Shown piece by piece: positions 51,683 through 61,540 of a DNA stretch of 64,000 nt (the first letter of the stretch is position 1; each line of letters starts with the position of its first letter). The translations under genes and the position numbers were made by a program. The notes below the pieces were generated by a model. That model did not search any database. It had not been told where the DNA came from and saw only the letters and a list, made by a program, of their open reading frames with translations. The stretch is from Chitinophaga rhizosphaerae (GTDB taxonomy: Bacteria > Bacteroidota > Bacteroidia > Chitinophagales > Chitinophagaceae): assembly GCF_003958645.1 (NCBI RefSeq), contig NZ_RXLO01000001.1:310001-374000 (forward strand). Reading direction: 5' to 3'.

Positions 51683-53050
51683 GTGAAGATTCAATTCAGG
51701 ACCCTGGGCTTCGCCGCCACCTGCCTCGCCGCCCTTTATGCTTTTACAGGCTGTAACGAGGCTACCGTCCTCGGCAAGGAACTCATCCCCGGCTCAGACA
51801 AGGTTGTCGTAAAAGACACCACCATCAATAACCTGAAGACGCACAACATTTTCCGGACAGACTCCAGCATCAGGACCGGCGGTGGATATTACACCGGCGT
51901 GCTGGGGACCATCGGGGGAGACCCGATCTTCGGTAAATCGCACGGCTTCCTCTATACGCAGCTCGCCCTCCCCAAATCGGAATTCACGTTCGAAGGCACC
52001 GGCTGGGTCCTCGATTCGGTCGTGCTCTACATCGGTTGCGACACCACCTGGTACGGCGCCAATGCCGGCTTCAAAGTGGATGTTTACCGGATGAACGAGA
52101 CTAACTTCAAGATCGACACCAATTACCTCTACACCCAACCCCGTTCCTACGATCCGTCCAAGAAAGTAGGGACTTCGACGATCTACCCGGTATATCCGAA
52201 AGATTCATTGTCCATTTACGGTGTAAAATACGCGCCGCAGCTCCGCATCCCCCTTTCCGCCGCTTTCGGCCAGGAACTGTTTCAGCAGCGGGCAGACGGC
52301 GCATTCAAGAACGACAGCGCATTCCGCGTCTGGCTCAACGGCCTGGCCATCGTGCCCGACACCACCATGGGCGCCAACACCATGCTGTATACCAACCTGA
52401 ACAGTGGCGATACCCGCATCACGGTATATTATAAGAACTCCGAAAAGGATTCCCTCACGGCCAACTTCAAGTTCGACGCATATGGCAGCGCCCACGCCAA
52501 CTATTTCGTGCGCAACTACACGGGCACCGAAGTGGCGAACTTGCTGAACACGAACAACCCCGCGGGCGACAATATCCTGTACATCCAGGAAGCGCCCGGC
52601 ATTTACAGTAACATCACCCTTCCCGAGATCGCTGAAATACCGAATGCCGTGATCAATAAAGCCGAACTGGTGATCACGGAAATCAACAGCGGCTCCGCCG
52701 GACGGGACGATCTTTTCACCGAGCCTTCGCGCCTGATGTTGCGCAGGTACATTACGCACGACAGCCTTTCCTTCCTCTTCGATTACGGTAATCCGCAATC
52801 GCCGGAGCTCGCGTATTTCGGAGGTAATAAAACTGTCATTAGTGATCTTGGCCCCTATAAAGTTGTCCAATATAAATTTAATATTGCACGGCATTTGCAG
52901 CTTGCCCAGCAGAAGAAGATTGAAAACTCGGTGCTCAGATTGGAAGGCTGGTCCAGCAGGATGATCGACCTCCCGCGCCTCAAAGCGGGCGGCGGCAGTG
53001 CAACGCCCCCGGCCAACGTCAAACTCAGGATCATTTATACAGAATTATAA
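51683..53050 (+). CDS. DUF4270 lipoprotein
   Basis: A 455-residue predicted lipoprotein (lipobox YAFTGC, Cys24) with beta-rich sequence and the DUF4270 pattern ([32 protein letters not shown]). Function is unknown; members are outer-membrane-associated proteins of Bacteroidota. The start codon is GTG (51683), which places the signal segment correctly. It lies between the starch-synthase-like gene (119 nt upstream) and metK (11 nt downstream), likely co-transcribed with metK. Confidence 0.87.
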   Translation: MKIQFRTLGFAATCLAALYAFTGCNEATVLGKELIPGSDKVVVKDTTINNLKTHNIFRTDSSIRTGGGYYTGVLGTIGGDPIFGKSHGFLYTQLALPKSEFTFEGTGWVLDSVVLYIGCDTTWYGANAGFKVDVYRMNETNFKIDTNYLYTQPRSYDPSKKVGTSTIYPVYPKDSLSIYGVKYAPQLRIPLSAAFGQELFQQRADGAFKNDSAFRVWLNGLAIVPDTTMGANTMLYTNLNSGDTRITVYYKNSEKDSLTANFKFDAYGSAHANYFVRNYTGTEVANLLNTNNPAGDNILYIQEAPGIYSNITLPEIAEIPNAVINKAELVITEINSGSAGRDDLFTEPSRLMLRRYITHDSLSFLFDYGNPQSPELAYFGGNKTVISDLGPYKVVQYKFNIARHLQLAQQKKIENSVLRLEGWSSRMIDLPRLKAGGGSATPPANVKLRIIYTEL

Positions 53051-53061
53051 TCTTAGCACTC

Positions 53062-54315
53062 ATGCCTTACTTATTTACATCGGAATCCGTATCGGAAGGG
53101 CATCCTGACAAGGTCGCCGACCAGATCTCGGACGCGCTCATCGATAACTTTCTCGCATATGACCTCAACTCCAAAGTAGCTTGTGAAACCCTGGTTACTA
53201 CCGGGCAGGTAGTGCTGGCGGGAGAAGTTAAATCCGAAGCTTACCTCGACGTACAGGACATCGCCCGCGAAGTGATCCGCAAGATCGGGTACACCAAGAG
53301 CGAATACATGTTCGAAGCCAATTCCTGCGGTATCTTTTCCGCCATTCACGAACAATCTCCCGACATCAACCAGGGTGTAGACCGCTCCCAACCCGAAGAA
53401 CAGGGCGCGGGCGACCAGGGTATGATGTTTGGCTATGCCACCCGTGAAACCGAAAACTACATGCCCCTGGCGCTGGACCTGGCCCATAAGCTCCTCATCG
53501 AGCTGGCTGCGCTCCGCCGCGAAGGAAAGGACGTTGCTTATCTCCGCCCCGACGCGAAGAGCCAGGTAACGATCGAGTATTCGGACGACAACCAGCCCAT
53601 CCGTATCGACACCATCGTGATCTCTACCCAGCATGATGATTTCGGGAAAGACCAGGAAATGCTGGCCAAGATCAAAGCAGACATGATCAACATCCTCATT
53701 CCGCGCGTGAAAGCCAAACTCAAGCCGGAACTGCAGGCTTTGTTCAACGATAAGATCACTTACCACATCAACCCCACCGGCAAATTCGTGATCGGCGGTC
53801 CGCACGGCGATACCGGTCTCACCGGACGCAAGATCATCGTAGACACCTACGGTGGCAAGGGCGCTCACGGTGGCGGTGCATTCTCCGGTAAAGATCCTTC
53901 CAAGGTAGACCGTTCTGCGGCCTACGCCACCCGTCACATCGCCAAGAACCTCGTGGCAGCCGGCGTGTGCGACGAAGTACTGGTTCAGGTTTCCTACGCC
54001 ATTGGCGTGGCCAAGCCCTGCGGCGTATTCGTTGATACTTACGGCACTGCGAAAGTGGGCCTGAACGACGGCGAAATCGCCCGGAAAGTGGAAGAAATCT
54101 TCGATCTCCGTCCGTACGCCATCGAGCAACGCCTCAAACTGCGCAGCCCGATCTACGGCGAAACCGCTGCATATGGCCACATGGGCCGCGACAATAAAGT
54201 CGTGACCAAAGTGTTCAACCGCGGCAAGAAAAACGAAAAGCAAGTAGAAGTGGAGCTGTTCACCTGGGAAAAACTCGACTACGTTGAGAAAGTGAAAGCC
54301 GCTTTCGGTATCTGA
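53062..54315 (+). CDS. metK: S-adenosylmethionine synthase
   Basis: Makes S-adenosylmethionine from methionine and ATP. The 417-residue protein has [20 protein letters not shown] at the start, [12 protein letters not shown] (the loop GAGDQG), and the phosphate-binding [19 protein letters not shown]. Length and motifs fit the family; a slightly long C-terminal part ([20 protein letters not shown]) is usual for Bacteroidota. A terminator follows at 54341-54370. Confidence 0.97.
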   Translation: MPYLFTSESVSEGHPDKVADQISDALIDNFLAYDLNSKVACETLVTTGQVVLAGEVKSEAYLDVQDIAREVIRKIGYTKSEYMFEANSCGIFSAIHEQSPDINQGVDRSQPEEQGAGDQGMMFGYATRETENYMPLALDLAHKLLIELAALRREGKDVAYLRPDAKSQVTIEYSDDNQPIRIDTIVISTQHDDFGKDQEMLAKIKADMINILIPRVKAKLKPELQALFNDKITYHINPTGKFVIGGPHGDTGLTGRKIIVDTYGGKGAHGGGAFSGKDPSKVDRSAAYATRHIAKNLVAAGVCDEVLVQVSYAIGVAKPCGVFVDTYGTAKVGLNDGEIARKVEEIFDLRPYAIEQRLKLRSPIYGETAAYGHMGRDNKVVTKVFNRGKKNEKQVEVELFTWEKLDYVEKVKAAFGI

Positions 54316-54340
54316 TTTTCCGGTACCATATATCATTAAA

Positions 54341-54370
54341 AGAGGAGGCCTGAACGGTCTCCTTTTTTTA
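54341..54370 (+). terminator. Intrinsic terminator after metK
   Basis: Stem agaggaggcc / ggtctcctt (one G-T pair) with loop tgaac and a run of seven T, 26 nt past the metK stop. Confidence 0.8.
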
Positions 54371-54396
54371 TCTTTATCCCGTCCAATTCCCCATTC

Positions 54397-55413
54397 ATGT
54401 CTATCGCCAAGCAATTATTCTACCGTGCGGCCAGCCTGACGCCCGTTTCATTCCTGCAAAAGGCCGCTGCCCGCCCGCTGCTACTCCCGTACCAGCACCT
54501 CGTGTCCGATCGGGAAGTACCTTATATATCGCCTATTTACCCTTTTAAGGACCGGAAGGCATTTGCCCGGGACCTGGATTACCTGCTGCGGCATTTCAGG
54601 CCGGTAACGCTGGGTGAAGCGGTGAACGCGATGAAAAGCGGGGATCCCTTGCCGAAGGATGCTTTCCTGTTGACGTTCGACGATGGATTGCGGGAGATCG
54701 CGGAGATCGTGGCGCCGATGTTGTCGGCCAAAGGTGTGCCGGCCGTATTTTTTCTCAATCCGGCTTATCTGGGTAACAAAACACATTTTTACCGGTTTAA
54801 ACTGGGGCTGATGCTGCACGCCCTGCGCTCCGGTTCTGTACCGGCCATCGCGCGGAAAGCGGCTGCGGAGCTGCTCGGCGCCAGGGAGGAGGCACTTGAA
54901 GCTGCGATCCAGGGGGTCGGTTGGCGGCGGCGCGCATTGGCCGATGAACTGGGCGGGCTGTTCGGGCTTGATTTTGACGGGATTTTCGCGAAAGAACGGC
55001 CTTATATGGATCAGGGGGAGGTGGAAGGGCTCGTGCGCGCGGGGTTTTCGCTCGGCGGGCATAGCATGGAACACCCTTATTACCAGGAGCTTACGCTGGA
55101 TGAGCAGGTGGCCCAGACGTTGGGGTCTGTAGATGCAGTGTGCGGGCGATTCGGGGTGAAGGAACGCGCATTCGCCTTCCCGCATTCAGACGAAGGGGTG
55201 TCCCGCGCATTTTTCAGCCGGGTTTTAGAGGGAGAAGGGGCGGTTGACCTCATTTTCGGGACGGCGAACCACCGGGCCGACATTGACCCGCGAATTTTGC
55301 AGCGGTTCAACAGTGAGCGGCCCGATATTCCGATCGGGGATTGCGTCAAAGGGATCCTGCTTTTGGAGGCGTTGCGGAAGGCTTCCGGCCGAAATCTTGT
55401 CACGCGTAGCTGA
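54397..55413 (+). CDS. Polysaccharide deacetylase (CE4/NodB-like)
   Basis: A 338-residue protein with a NodB homology domain. Motif 1 is LLTFDDGLREI with Asp95 and Asp96 (base and metal ligand); motif 2 is SLGGHSMEHPYY with two His ligands (~216-222). Motif 3 would be in the AFAFPHSDEG region. These enzymes remove N- or O-acetyl groups from chitin-like or cell-wall glycans. No signal peptide is clear; the N-terminus is amphipathic. It lies before the large surface gene, separated by an AT-rich stretch. Confidence 0.85.
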   Translation: MSIAKQLFYRAASLTPVSFLQKAAARPLLLPYQHLVSDREVPYISPIYPFKDRKAFARDLDYLLRHFRPVTLGEAVNAMKSGDPLPKDAFLLTFDDGLREIAEIVAPMLSAKGVPAVFFLNPAYLGNKTHFYRFKLGLMLHALRSGSVPAIARKAAAELLGAREEALEAAIQGVGWRRRALADELGGLFGLDFDGIFAKERPYMDQGEVEGLVRAGFSLGGHSMEHPYYQELTLDEQVAQTLGSVDAVCGRFGVKERAFAFPHSDEGVSRAFFSRVLEGEGAVDLIFGTANHRADIDPRILQRFNSERPDIPIGDCVKGILLLEALRKASGRNLVTRS

Positions 55414-55632
55414 CAATGCCATTTTTTGTTAATGATGACAATTCAAAAATGATTCAAAATAATGATATTTAATTCTGTACATGTATAAATTATTTATGAA
55501 TTATTTAATAATTAATATATGTATTTTTTAACCCCCTCATTGAATTCTAGCTATTTTTGCTGAGCCTATTTTTATATCTATTAAGAACTGTCTTGTGTGG
55601 TGCCCTACTTGTATTCATGAATTTTTAAAATT
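55414..55632. other. AT-rich upstream region of the giant surface gene
   Basis: About 219 nt of very AT-rich sequence (for example attatttaataattaatata at 55500-55519) in a GC-rich setting. It holds one full -7 box (55552-55559) and is likely the control region of the giant gene. Confidence 0.6.
55552..55559 (+). promoter_or_regulatory. Candidate -7 box for giant surface gene
   Basis: TATTTTTG fully matches TAnnTTTG; it would give a leader of about 70 nt before the TTG start at 55633. Confidence 0.45.
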
Positions 55633-58600
55633 TTGACCACCTTGAGGAACCTGAAAACTGGATTTGCGCGATTAAGTGCCTGTATCTGTATCTGTGCTAT
55701 CATGCTAGTAATGCCCCGGCGGGCATTCAGTCAGGGCGATCAAACAAAGATCGCCGTTACGATGAACAGTTCTTCTACGCTGAACGCGTGGCTGCACTTG
55801 CCGGACGATTACGGACAGACTACCCAGCAATATCCTTTGCTGATTTTTATTCATGGCGTCGGGGAAGGCGGCAACATCAATGATGTTTTGCGGCACGGCG
55901 TTCCAAAAATGATTGCCAACGGTGCGAAAATGCAATACACCGTAGGCGGTAAGCTTTTCAAATTCATTACCGTTTCTCCGCAAATCGTGGGGGGCTGGGC
56001 CAACCAGCAAACGATACAGAAGCTCATCGAGGAGATGAAGCGGCTGTACCGGGTAGATGCGTCCAGGATTTACCTCACAGGCCTCAGCGCCGGGGGGTAC
56101 GGCGTATTGAACTACGTGGCTTCCGGGAAGGAATTCTCCGACAATCTCGCCGCCGTCGTGCCCGTTTCTTCCGCCCCGATCGACGACGTCAAAATCCCCG
56201 GACTTTGCAACGTAGCCGCCAGCAACCTGGCGGTTTGGATGCTTTGCGGAACGGACGACGGATTCCTGAAATACCAGGTCGATTACACCGCCCGCATGAC
56301 CGCCTGCAACCCGGCCGTAAAACCGAAAGCCACGACCTTCCAGGGCGGGCACGACAGCGGCGTCTGGGACAAGGCCTACAATACCGAACACACCTATCAA
56401 ACGCAGAACATCTATGAATGGATGCTGCAATATAAAAGGGGAGGCTCCACCGAAGAGCCGCCACCGGCCACCCCGCCCGTAGCGGACGTGAAAAACGGCA
56501 ACGTAACGCTGACCCTTCCCGCCGCCTCCGTGCAGCTCGACGGATCCGGTTCCACTGCGCCGGGAAGCACCATCGCCAATTACACCTGGAAACAGGTTTC
56601 CGGGCCCGGAACCGCCGCCATCGCAGGCGGCACCAGCGCAAAAGCGACCGTTAGCCAACTGCTGGCCGGCAAGTATGTGTTTTCGCTGACCGTTACTAAC
56701 GCTACCGGACAAACGAGCATAGCCTATGCCAACGTAACCGTAAATGCCGCATCTACCGGTGCCGACTGTGCCAACTGTAAAGTCGTGATCACACCAGGAG
56801 CGGACGGCGGTGCTTATATCAACGGCGATAACTACAATGTCCAGCCCGGCGATACGGTTTGTGTCAAAGCCGGGAATTATGCCTATATCCAGTTCTATAA
56901 CTTTACCGGATCAGCCACCAAACCCATCGTGTTCATCAACTGCGGCGGCCAGGTGCGCGTAGGCGACGGCGGTAACTACGGCCTGATCTTCAACAACGTC
57001 AAGTATTTCAAAATTACCGGCTCCGGAAGCGTCGACAAATACGGTTTCCGGATAGACGGCGTCAGCAAACGCCTCAGTACCGGGCTTGCCATGGGGAAAG
57101 GCTGTACCGACTATGAAGCCGAGCGAATCGAGATCACCGGTTCCGAAGCGGGGCTCATGGCGAAAGTCAATCCCGACTGCGACCCCATGAACCAGTACCC
57201 GAACTTCGCGATCCGCAATGTGATCATCCACGATATCTATATCCACGACGTGCTGGGTGAAGGGATGTATATCGGGAACACCGCGCCCAACGGCACCGAA
57301 ACCCTTTGCGACGGCGTGATGAAAAATCTCCTGCCCCCCCGCATCTACAACCTGAAAGTCTATAACAACATCACCGAAAACACCGGCTGGGACGGTATCC
57401 AGGTAGCGTCGGCTCCGGAGAACGTGGAGATTTACAACAACAGCGTGTACAATTTCGGTACGGTGAACAAGGGAAGCCAGCAGGCAGGGATCATCCTCGG
57501 CGGTGAAAGCAACGGTAAGGTGTATAACAACAAGATCATCAAGGGAACAGGCAACGCGCTGGAAGTGTTCGGCGTGGGGCGCTGCCTCGTATACAACAAT
57601 ATCATCGCCGATGCGGGTTATGACGGAACGGCGGCAGGGCAGGACGCGCTGTTTGTGGACGACCGCCCCACCGATAATAACTTCAAACCGCTGCAGGTAT
57701 ATATCCTCAACAATACGGTCGTAAATTCGGCCCGCGACGGGATCCGTGTGTTGAATTCTTTCGGCACGATCAGCACCGGGAACATTATCCAGGGCAACCT
57801 CGTAATCAATACCGGCTCCGCTGCCCATGTTGCCGTGCAGAAAGGCATCGATGCGCTGACCACAGCCAACGTAACCGGTCAGGACATTAACGCCGCCGGT
57901 TTCGTAAATGCGGCCGGAAAGGATTTTCATATTACGTCCAGCTCCATCGCGATCGACAAGGGGCTTGATTTCACGACATATTACAATTACGATTTCGACG
58001 GACAGGCGCGCCCCCAGGGCGCAGCGTTCGACGCCGGCGCAGATGAATATTCGACCGCCGCGGCGAACAAGCCTCCGGTAGCCAACGCCGGGAGCGCCAT
58101 GACGATCACCCTGCCCACCAGCACCGCCAATCTTGACGGCTCCGGTTCTACAGATGCGGATGGTAGAATTGCCGCTTACGCCTGGACGTTCGTGTCCGGT
58201 CCGGCAACTCCTGCCATTGCTTCCGCAGCTGCGGCAAAGACCGCAGTTACCGGCCTCACCAAAGCCGGGAGCTATGTTTTTCAGCTCGCAGTGACAGACG
58301 ATAAAGGCGCACGCGCCACCGCGCAGGTAACTGTTACGGTGGAAGACGCCGCAACGCCGCCCACGGTAAATGCAGGCACCGATAAATCCATCCGGCTGCC
58401 GGCCACTACATCCAGCCTGAGCGGCACGGCTACCGCATCCGCCGGCGCTACGATCTCCACTTATGCCTGGACGCAAACCGCCGGACCGGTGACCGCTACC
58501 ATTGCTACACCTGCCACCGCGAATACGGCCCTCAGCGGACTTACCGCTGCCGGCGCATACGACTTTCGCCTAACAGCTACAGACAGCCGCGGCACTTCCG

Positions 58601-61482
58601 CTTCAGACGTTGTCCGGGTTACGGTGCTGCCCGCATATACCGCTCCAACGGCCAATGCAGGTACCGCCATCAGCGTCCGGTTACCGCAAACAACCGCTAC
58701 CCTTACCGGCAGCGGTACCGCTGCCAGCGGCAGCACAATAGAGAGTTACGCCTGGGAGCAGACCGCCGGGCCGGCCACAGCCGGCATTTCCGCCCCGTCT
58801 TCTGCAAGCACGGGACTTACGGGGCTGTCCGCAACCGGGACCTATACTTTCCGGCTGACGGTAACCGACGATAAGGGCCTTTCCGCATCCGCCACCGTGA
58901 ACGTGGTGATACTGGCCGCATATGTAGCGCCTACGGCGGAAGCGGGTGGCGACAAAAGCATAACCCTGCCCACGTCTTCCGTGACGCTGACCGGGACCGG
59001 TACGCCGGCAACCGGGAGCACTATCTCCAAATACGCATGGACGCAAACCGCAGGTCCGGTTACGGCTACCATCGCGAGCGCCTCCGCAGCTTCCACCGCC
59101 ATTTCAGGACTGAGCACCGCGGGCACTTATACGTTTCGACTTACAGTGACCGATGATAAAGGTCTTACCGGAACCGCCACTGCAAATGTTGTCGTGGATG
59201 CCGAGAACATTCCGCCCACTGCGGATGCCGGTAGCGATAAAAGCATAACCCTGCCCACGTCTTCCGTGACGCTGACCGGGACCGGCACGCCGGCAACCGG
59301 GAGCACCATCACCAAATACGCCTGGACGCAAACCGCAGGTCCGGTAACAGCAAACATTTCAAGTGCTTCCGCGGCTTCCACCGGCATTACCGGCCTGAGC
59401 ACTGCGGGCATTTATACTTTCCGGCTTACCGTAACCGACGATAAGGGGTTGACCGGTACGTCCACAGCAGACGTCGTGGTTAATGCCGCGAACATTCCGC
59501 CCACTGCGGATGCCGGCAGCGACAAAAGCATAACCCTGCCCACGTCTTCCGTGACGCTGACCGGGACCGGCACGCCGGCAACCGGGAGCACCATCTCCAA
59601 ATACGCCTGGACGCAAACCGCAGGTCCGGTTACAGCTACCATCGCCAGCGCATCGGCGGCATCCACCGGCATTACCGGCCTGAGCACTGCTGGCACTTAT
59701 ACGTTCCGGCTTACCGTAACCGACGATAAGGGGTTGACCGGTACGTCCACAGCAGACGTCGTGGTTAATGCCGCGAACATTGCGCCCACTGCGGATGCCG
59801 GCGGCAACAAAAGCATCGCCCTGCCCACGTCTTCCGTGACGCTGAACGGATCAGGGACCGCAGCTTCCGGTAGTACCATTACAAAGTACGCCTGGACGCA
59901 AACCGCCGGGCCGGTAACAGCAAACATCTCAAATCCTTCCGCAGCTTCCACCGGCATTACCGGCCTGAGCACTGCGGGCACTTATACTTTCCGGCTTACC
60001 GTAACCGACGATAAAAATCTGTCTGCTTCAGCCACCGCGAACGTGCAGGTACTTCCTGCCGACGTTCCGCCGGTTGCCGATGCCGGCAGATCCCAGCAAC
60101 TCACGCTTCCTGTTAGCAACACTACCTTAACCGGTTCCGGGACAGCGGCATCCGGCAGCAGCATCGCTTCCTATGCCTGGGCGCAGGTTTCAGGGCCGCG
60201 CAGTGCAACGCTGGCATCGGCCGGTTCTGCCACTACCGGCGTTTCCGGTCTCACCCAGGCCGGGACTTATGTGTTCCGCCTGACGGTGAAAGACAACAAC
60301 GGCTTGACCGCAACCGCTACGGTTGATGTGGAAGTCCTCGCTGCGAACGAGCCGCCGGTGGTGAATGCGGGTAACGCACAAACGATCGTTTTACCGGAAA
60401 CCAACGCCACACTTACAGGCAGCGCCACACCGGGGAACGGCAGTAATATCACAAAATACGCCTGGACGCAGGTTTCCGGGCCTTCTACGGCCGTGATCGC
60501 TTCACAGGGATCTGCGGTGACTGCGGTGCGCCAGTTGACAAAGACAGGCACGTACACTTTCCGGCTCACGGCAACTGATGACAAGGGGCTTTCCGCATCT
60601 GCGACCGTAACCGTACAGGTGAACCCGGCCGCCAACATTCCTCCCGTAGCGAATGCAGGCGCCGACCAGCAGATCACACTGCCTGAAAACGCAGCCGCGC
60701 TCAACGGCCAGGCTTCCCGCGACGACGATGGCTCCATCGCAACCTGGCACTGGGCGCAGGTTTCCGGGCCAGCCCTGGCTACGATCACGCTGCCGAACCA
60801 GTCCAACTCTTCCGTTCAGCAATTAACCATCGCCGGTTCATACATTTTCGAACTAACGGTAACGGATAACCGTGGCGCATCGTCCAAAGACCGTGTCACC
60901 ATCACCGTCAATCCGGAACCGGCAAAACCGCCGGTAGCCGATGCCGGGCGCGACGAGGAAGTGATTCTCCCTGAAACAGTGGCAACGCTCAGCGGCGGCG
61001 GATCCCGTCCTGCCCCGGGCAGCTCCATCAGCAAATACCAGTGGACGCTCGTGAGCGGTGGATCGGACGGCGTACATATCAGCGTGCCCACGGCCGCACA
61101 GTCGTTCGTTGCCTTCCGTTATGCCGGTGTGTATGTTTTCAGGCTGACCGTTACCGATGCCAATGGCCGTGAAGATTCGGATGAGATGACCGTGACGGTT
61201 CGCGAAGGAAATAACGGACACGGCGGGGTGAAAGTGGAACTGACGCCGAACCCCGTGCAGGACCAGTTGCGCGTATCGATCAACCTGCCCGACGAACAGG
61301 CCGTAACCCTCCGGATTTTCAATCTTGCCGGCGGATTGCAGGGCACTTACCAGTTCGGGAACATCATCAGCGCGGTGAAGTTCGTGGATATGGGATCATT
61401 CCCCGGCGGCATGTACGTTGTACAGGTGCAGGCGGGACCGTATCACCAGGAAACTTTCAAGATCATGAAAGCCAAATACTAG
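55633..61482 (+). CDS. Giant T9SS-secreted surface protein: esterase, beta-helix, 12 PKD modules
   Basis: A 1949-residue modular protein. A signal segment (LSACICICAIMLVMP) precedes an alpha/beta-hydrolase domain (~38-275) with Ser152 in GLSAGGYG, Asp208 in CGTDDGF and His240 in GGHDSG. Then come one PKD-like module (~283-375), a right-handed parallel beta-helix (~380-800; YNNSVYNFGTVN, VYILNNTVVNSARDGI), eleven more PKD-like modules of about 95 residues (from residue 814), and a C-terminal T9SS type A sorting domain (VELTPNPVQDQLRVS to the end). It should be moved over the outer membrane and attached or released. Only TTG starts (55633, 55642) give the signal peptide. Polysaccharide binding and ester cleavage are inferred. 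Confidence 0.88.
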   Translation: MTTLRNLKTGFARLSACICICAIMLVMPRRAFSQGDQTKIAVTMNSSSTLNAWLHLPDDYGQTTQQYPLLIFIHGVGEGGNINDVLRHGVPKMIANGAKMQYTVGGKLFKFITVSPQIVGGWANQQTIQKLIEEMKRLYRVDASRIYLTGLSAGGYGVLNYVASGKEFSDNLAAVVPVSSAPIDDVKIPGLCNVAASNLAVWMLCGTDDGFLKYQVDYTARMTACNPAVKPKATTFQGGHDSGVWDKAYNTEHTYQTQNIYEWMLQYKRGGSTEEPPPATPPVADVKNGNVTLTLPAASVQLDGSGSTAPGSTIANYTWKQVSGPGTAAIAGGTSAKATVSQLLAGKYVFSLTVTNATGQTSIAYANVTVNAASTGADCANCKVVITPGADGGAYINGDNYNVQPGDTVCVKAGNYAYIQFYNFTGSATKPIVFINCGGQVRVGDGGNYGLIFNNVKYFKITGSGSVDKYGFRIDGVSKRLSTGLAMGKGCTDYEAERIEITGSEAGLMAKVNPDCDPMNQYPNFAIRNVIIHDIYIHDVLGEGMYIGNTAPNGTETLCDGVMKNLLPPRIYNLKVYNNITENTGWDGIQVASAPENVEIYNNSVYNFGTVNKGSQQAGIILGGESNGKVYNNKIIKGTGNALEVFGVGRCLVYNNIIADAGYDGTAAGQDALFVDDRPTDNNFKPLQVYILNNTVVNSARDGIRVLNSFGTISTGNIIQGNLVINTGSAAHVAVQKGIDALTTANVTGQDINAAGFVNAAGKDFHITSSSIAIDKGLDFTTYYNYDFDGQARPQGAAFDAGADEYSTAAANKPPVANAGSAMTITLPTSTANLDGSGSTDADGRIAAYAWTFVSGPATPAIASAAAAKTAVTGLTKAGSYVFQLAVTDDKGARATAQVTVTVEDAATPPTVNAGTDKSIRLPATTSSLSGTATASAGATISTYAWTQTAGPVTATIATPATANTALSGLTAAGAYDFRLTATDSRGTSASDVVRVTVLPAYTAPTANAGTAISVRLPQTTATLTGSGTAASGSTIESYAWEQTAGPATAGISAPSSASTGLTGLSATGTYTFRLTVTDDKGLSASATVNVVILAAYVAPTAEAGGDKSITLPTSSVTLTGTGTPATGSTISKYAWTQTAGPVTATIASASAASTAISGLSTAGTYTFRLTVTDDKGLTGTATANVVVDAENIPPTADAGSDKSITLPTSSVTLTGTGTPATGSTITKYAWTQTAGPVTANISSASAASTGITGLSTAGIYTFRLTVTDDKGLTGTSTADVVVNAANIPPTADAGSDKSITLPTSSVTLTGTGTPATGSTISKYAWTQTAGPVTATIASASAASTGITGLSTAGTYTFRLTVTDDKGLTGTSTADVVVNAANIAPTADAGGNKSIALPTSSVTLNGSGTAASGSTITKYAWTQTAGPVTANISNPSAASTGITGLSTAGTYTFRLTVTDDKNLSASATANVQVLPADVPPVADAGRSQQLTLPVSNTTLTGSGTAASGSSIASYAWAQVSGPRSATLASAGSATTGVSGLTQAGTYVFRLTVKDNNGLTATATVDVEVLAANEPPVVNAGNAQTIVLPETNATLTGSATPGNGSNITKYAWTQVSGPSTAVIASQGSAVTAVRQLTKTGTYTFRLTATDDKGLSASATVTVQVNPAANIPPVANAGADQQITLPENAAALNGQASRDDDGSIATWHWAQVSGPALATITLPNQSNSSVQQLTIAGSYIFELTVTDNRGASSKDRVTITVNPEPAKPPVADAGRDEEVILPETVATLSGGGSRPAPGSSISKYQWTLVSGGSDGVHISVPTAAQSFVAFRYAGVYVFRLTVTDANGREDSDEMTVTVREGNNGHGGVKVELTPNPVQDQLRVSINLPDEQAVTLRIFNLAGGLQGTYQFGNIISAVKFVDMGSFPGGMYVVQVQAGPYHQETFKIMKAKY
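58927..60066 (+). repeat. Four tandem 285-bp repeats encoding PKD-like modules
   Basis: Units start at 58927, 59212, 59497 and 59782, each exactly 285 bp. The second and third are nearly identical in DNA over long stretches (for instance the segment cctgcccacgtcttccgtga recurs in all four), and the protein units share KSITLPTSSVTLTG. More distant modules lie on both sides. Confidence 0.9.
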
Positions 61483-61506
61483 GCGGGAAATCATTACCGC
61501 TGTAAA

Positions 61507-61540
61507 AAAATGCCCGGCCAAGTAGCCGGGCATTTTCTTT
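61507..61540. terminator. Bidirectional terminator after giant gene
   Basis: Stem aaaatgcccggc / gccgggcatttt with an A-tract left and T-tail right, between the convergent giant gene and acyltransferase gene. Confidence 0.85.

Noticed and set aside
58072..61200. Regular repeats that could be taken for a CRISPR-like array
   Set aside because: The period is 285 bp, in frame, without spacers, and each unit encodes a PKD-like module.
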